From Porphyrobacter sp. CACIAM 03H1 (GTDB lineage: Bacteria > Pseudomonadota > Alphaproteobacteria > Sphingomonadales > Sphingomonadaceae): DNA of 64,000 nt. The DNA lies in NCBI RefSeq assembly GCF_002215495.1, contig NZ_CP021378.1, forward strand, positions 1,426,764 to 1,490,763. The letters are read 5' to 3'. Each line of letters begins with the position of its first letter. Position 1 is the stretch's first letter. Positions 61,650-64,000 of this stretch are shown here, in pieces. A program made the translations under genes and the position numbers. The notes beneath the pieces are model-generated. The model was not told the DNA's origin and did not search any database. It worked only from the letters and a program-made list of their open reading frames with translations.

Positions 61650-61867
61650 GACGGACGGGCGGCTGGTGTTCGGGCTGGCAGCTCGCGCAGATCAACCCCG
61701 GCAAGCATCACCCCTCGATCGTCTGGGGCCTTTCGCGCCTGTGGATGCTCGACCGCTATTGGTCGACCCCACAGAGCTTCACCTTCAAGGCGCGCGTCCC
61801 GCGTCCGGGCGAGGGAACGCCGACGGTCGACATGACGCTCGATCCTTGGTCCACCGGCAACGCGTGA
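61646..61867 (+). CDS. Possible small protein translationally coupled to rmuC
   Basis: 73 residues from a GTG at 61646 that overlaps the rmuC stop (GTGA). The sequence (GWQLAQINPGKHHPS, LWMLDRYWSTPQSFTF, TPTVDMTLDPWS) looks protein-like, with a sensible Trp/Pro pattern and third-position GC typical of coding DNA. No family is recognised. It may instead be a truncated relic of a longer gene. Confidence is limited by its size and start codon. Confidence 0.45.
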   Translation: MRRTGGWCSGWQLAQINPGKHHPSIVWGLSRLWMLDRYWSTPQSFTFKARVPRPGEGTPTVDMTLDPWSTGNA

Positions 61868-61980
61868 TCGCCTAAGCCCGGATGGAACCGTGGGGTGCAT
61901 TAGGTGTAAGTCCCGGTGCCGCGACTGCACCCGGCGCGGCTTGCGCGGTTCGCGGCAGCGAGATGATCGAAAGGCCGGAC

Positions 61981-62721
61981 ATGAAGACAGGTTTCGCGAC
62001 GTCGGGATTGCTGGCGCTGGTGCTCCTCGCCGGCTGCGGCGAGGGCCCTGCGGGAGACGTGGAGGATCAGCCCGCCGCCCGGGAGCGCGGCACGCAGGGG
62101 GGCGGGCCCGCACCCTCCGGCGCGACCAGGCCGGTGCTCAATTCCGTCAGCTACCCGCCGCGCGACGATTGTGCCGCCTTGCCGGGCTGGACGGAATTCC
62201 GCGGGAAGCTGGAAGCGGCCGTCGCGCGCCGCGATGCCGACGCGCTCGCTGCGCTCGTCGATCCCGATATCCGGCTCGATTTCGGCGGCGGCGCGGGCGT
62301 GAAGGAATTGCGGCGACGGCTCGACGATCCGGGCTACCGGCTGTGGGACGAGATCGCCGCCCTGCTGCCGCTGGGCTGCGGGCAACAGGACGGCGGCGCT
62401 GCGGCGATGCCGTGGATCTTCGCCAACACGCCCGCGGACGCCGATGCCTATCGGGGCATGCTGACGCTCGGGCCGGCCGTGCCCGCCTATCCGAAGCCCG
62501 ATGCCGGATCGCCCGCCTCGGGGCAGCTGAACTGGGCGATCGTCGACTTTGCCGAAGGTTCCGAAGGTCCGGGCAAGTCCTTCACGCAGATCGTCCTGCC
62601 CGGCGGGGGCGGAACCGCCTTCGTCGAGACCGCGAAGCTGCGCAGCCTGATCGACTATCGCCTCCTCGCGACCGACACCAAACAGGGCTGGCGGATCACC
62701 GCGCTGATCGCGGGCGACTAG
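61981..62721 (+). CDS. Lipoprotein of unknown function
   Basis: 246 residues from the ATG at 61981. A lipoprotein signal with lipobox LAGC (Cys19) is followed by a Gly/Pro/Ala linker and a globular domain (about 65-246) with WTEFRGKLEAAVARRDADAL, a helix resembling DUF4440/SnoaL-type NTF2-like folds. The function is unknown. Longer in-frame starts lack a signal peptide at the N-terminus and are rejected. Its stop overlaps the convergent methyltransferase gene by 4 bp. Confidence 0.8.
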   Translation: MKTGFATSGLLALVLLAGCGEGPAGDVEDQPAARERGTQGGGPAPSGATRPVLNSVSYPPRDDCAALPGWTEFRGKLEAAVARRDADALAALVDPDIRLDFGGGAGVKELRRRLDDPGYRLWDEIAALLPLGCGQQDGGAAAMPWIFANTPADADAYRGMLTLGPAVPAYPKPDAGSPASGQLNWAIVDFAEGSEGPGKSFTQIVLPGGGGTAFVETAKLRSLIDYRLLATDTKQGWRITALIAGD

Positions 62722-63515
62722 TTGCCGAGCGCCGCCAGCACCTCGTAGGCCAGCACCGCCCCTGCCACGGCCGCGTTCAATGAATCCGCCCGGCCCTTCA
62801 TCGGCATGGTCACACGCAGGTCGCAGGCCATCTCGTAGTCCTCGGGCAGGCCCTGCGATTCGTTGCCGACAAGGATGAAGCACGGCGCCTGGTAGGCCGC
62901 GCCGCGATAGGGCACCGCATCGCGCAAACTCGCCGCGACCAGCTGTCCCTCTCCGCCCCGCAGCCACGGCACGAACTCCTCCCACCGCGCCTGCGCCAGC
63001 CCGACCGTGAACACCGCGCCCATGCTCGCCCGCACCGCCTCGGCGCTGAAAGGGTCGGCGCAGTCGTCGATCAGGATCAGCCCGCCCGCGCCGACCGCGT
63101 CGCAGGTGCGCAGCATCGTGCCGAGATTGCCCGGATCGCGCAGCGCCTGCGCCGCCAGCCAGATCGGCGCGGCGCTCCGGTCCAGCCGCCCCAGCGCGGT
63201 GTCCCACTCGTCGAACACGCCCGCAACCGTCTGCGCGTTCTCCTTGCCGGTGATCTTGGAGAAGATGTCGGGCGTCGTCGCAATCACCTCGCCGCCTGCC
63301 GCCATGACTTCGGCCTCGAGCCGCCCGAGCAGGGGATGCTCGCGCCCCTCGGCCATCACCAGCGTGCGCGGCACGCGCCCGGAGGCGCGCGCGTCCTCGA
63401 GCAGGCGCAGGCCCTCGACCAGGAACTGGCCCGCGCGCTTGCGGTGCTTCTTGTCGCGCAGGGACCGCAGGTACTTGACCGTCGGATTGGAAAAGCCGGT
63501 GATGTGCTTGCGCAT
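62718..63515 (-). CDS. TrmH/SpoU-family RNA 2'-O-methyltransferase
   Basis: 265 residues. An L30e-like substrate-binding domain (about 1-100) and a SPOUT knot domain with motif 1 DPGNLGTMLRTCDAVG (about 127-142), motif 2 LVGNESQGL and motif 3 MPMKGRADSLNAAVA. The N-terminal KYLRSLRDKKHRKRAGQFLVEG suggests the RlmB/YsgA-like group, which methylates rRNA or tRNA. The exact target is not known. It is convergent with the lipoprotein gene. Confidence 0.93.
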   Translation of the reverse strand: MRKHITGFSNPTVKYLRSLRDKKHRKRAGQFLVEGLRLLEDARASGRVPRTLVMAEGREHPLLGRLEAEVMAAGGEVIATTPDIFSKITGKENAQTVAGVFDEWDTALGRLDRSAAPIWLAAQALRDPGNLGTMLRTCDAVGAGGLILIDDCADPFSAEAVRASMGAVFTVGLAQARWEEFVPWLRGGEGQLVAASLRDAVPYRGAAYQAPCFILVGNESQGLPEDYEMACDLRVTMPMKGRADSLNAAVAGAVLAYEVLAALGN

Positions 63516-63526
63516 GGTGAGCCTAT

Positions 63527-63595
63527 GCCGTTCGTGTCGAGCGTAGTCGAGACACCTCGCACCGGCCTCCCGACTGCGCTCGAGGCGAATGGCCT
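63527..63595. repeat. Intergenic palindromic repeat (GCCGTTCGTGTCGA type)
   Basis: A second copy of the 57205-57271 element: GCCGTTCGTGTCGAGCGTAG, TCGAGACACC and GACTGCGCTCGAGGCGAATG, between the methyltransferase and HPr genes. Confidence 0.7.
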
Positions 63596-63602
63596 CGTGG
63601 TA

Positions 63603-63896
63603 TCAATCCTCGCCGAAGCCGTCGGCGATCAGCGCGACCAGATCGGCGAGCACCGCATCCGCGCCGTCACCCTCGACCGCGACCTCGACCGTGTCGCCCT
63701 TGGCCGCGCCGAGCATCATCAGCCCGAGGATCGATCCCCCGGCGGCGCTGTGCGGGGTCTTGCTGACGGTGACCTTGAGCCCCTCGGGCAGGGCCGCGAC
63801 CGCGCCGACGAACTTCGCGCTCGCCCGGGCGTGCAGGCCCCGGCGGTTGACGATGGTGACGCTCTGCCTTGCCTCCCCCACGGCGGCGACTCTCAA
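63603..63896 (-). CDS. ptsH: Phosphocarrier HPr (nitrogen-type PTS)
   Basis: 97 residues if started from the TTG at 63896, which overlaps the stop of the upstream gene (TTGA). A GTG at 63881 is an alternative. The phospho-acceptor His22 is in RRGLHARAS, and the Ser regulatory site region GGSILGLMMLG (Ser55) is present. Alphaproteobacteria without sugar-PTS permeases use such HPr proteins in regulatory PTS circuits. The end of an EIIA-like gene lies immediately upstream. Confidence 0.92.
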   Translation of the reverse strand: MRVAAVGEARQSVTIVNRRGLHARASAKFVGAVAALPEGLKVTVSKTPHSAAGGSILGLMMLGAAKGDTVEVAVEGDGADAVLADLVALIADGFGED

Positions 63897-64000
63897 GCCT
63901 TGGCCCTTGCGGGCGGCGCCGTGTCGGCCCCAAGCAGCTCGCTGGCGATGGTGATGTAGTTGCGCCCCGCGGTCTGCGCGGCGTGGACCGCGGCGGTCAC
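63893..64000 (-). CDS. PTS EIIA component, C-terminal fragment (clipped by window edge)
   Basis: The last 35 codons of a gene running off the right edge, ending TGA at 63893-63895. The visible part (AAVHAAQTAGRNYI, TIASELLGAD) resembles the C-terminal helix of mannose-type EIIA domains. Its stop overlaps the HPr start, as expected for the EIIA-HPr operon of Alphaproteobacteria. The family assignment rests mainly on this context. Confidence 0.55.
   Translation of the reverse strand: MTAAVHAAQTAGRNYITIASELLGADTAPPARAKA

Overview
The window is high-GC alphaproteobacterial DNA. It most likely comes from the Sphingomonadales, close to Erythrobacter or a relative in the Erythrobacteraceae. This is inferred from the gene repertoire (hisZ-purA, serC-serA, argH-lipoprotein-lysA), an alphaproteobacterial LexA-type box and an EcfG-type promoter. 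The strongest pointer is a propionyl-CoA synthase / malonyl-CoA reductase pair, a combination known from Erythrobacter sp. NAP1 and Chloroflexus. No 16S gene is present, so the taxonomy is an inference.

Region 1 (1-14418). A clipped exported protein is followed by queF, a near-perfect ParB parS site (876-891), a GGDEF-EAL-PilZ c-di-GMP protein, and the divergent operon pcs-mcr-accA. These three genes encode acetyl-CoA carboxylase alpha, bifunctional malonyl-CoA reductase and trifunctional propionyl-CoA synthase. Together they form the reductive half of the 3-hydroxypropionate route, from acetyl-CoA to propionyl-CoA. An EcfG-like (general stress response) promoter lies upstream.

Region 2 (about 14430-32998) is accessory or mosaic. 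The left part holds a hypothetical membrane gene and a broken IS5-family transposase. A signalling/exopolysaccharide block follows: an RsbQ/KAI2-type alpha/beta hydrolase, a PAS histidine kinase, a response regulator, then YaiO-like, HEAT and GT2 genes. Convergent to it is a second response regulator with an HPt protein. Next come an ECF sigma/anti-sigma pair divergent from a subtilisin-like protease, and an exported Gly-rich protein. At the right is a compact integrative element (HTH replication-like protein, AlpA-like protein, small ORFs, tyrosine integrase) against tRNA-Thr(TGT). Both outer edges carry paired TGGCCCCC repeats and a tRNA-Thr 3'-end-like sequence, so the whole ~18.5 kb may be one island. 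This is unproven.

Region 3 (33 kb to the end) is mostly housekeeping: rarA, a PadR regulator, a GT4 glycosyltransferase, serC-serA, hisZ, purA, an L,D-transpeptidase, a putative SOS-controlled MarR-type regulator, a siroheme synthase N-terminal homologue, lysA, argH, a TlpA-like thioredoxin, psd, tRNA-Val, asparaginase, truA-fmt, recR-def, rmuC, a TrmH-family methyltransferase and a nitrogen-type PTS pair (HPr and the end of an EIIA). Several intergenic spaces carry a sphingomonad-type palindromic repeat.

The most interesting items are the 3-hydroxypropionate operon with a possible stress promoter and a non-standard start codon, and the RsbQ-like hydrolase that appears wired to a histidine kinase and a polysaccharide-export operon.
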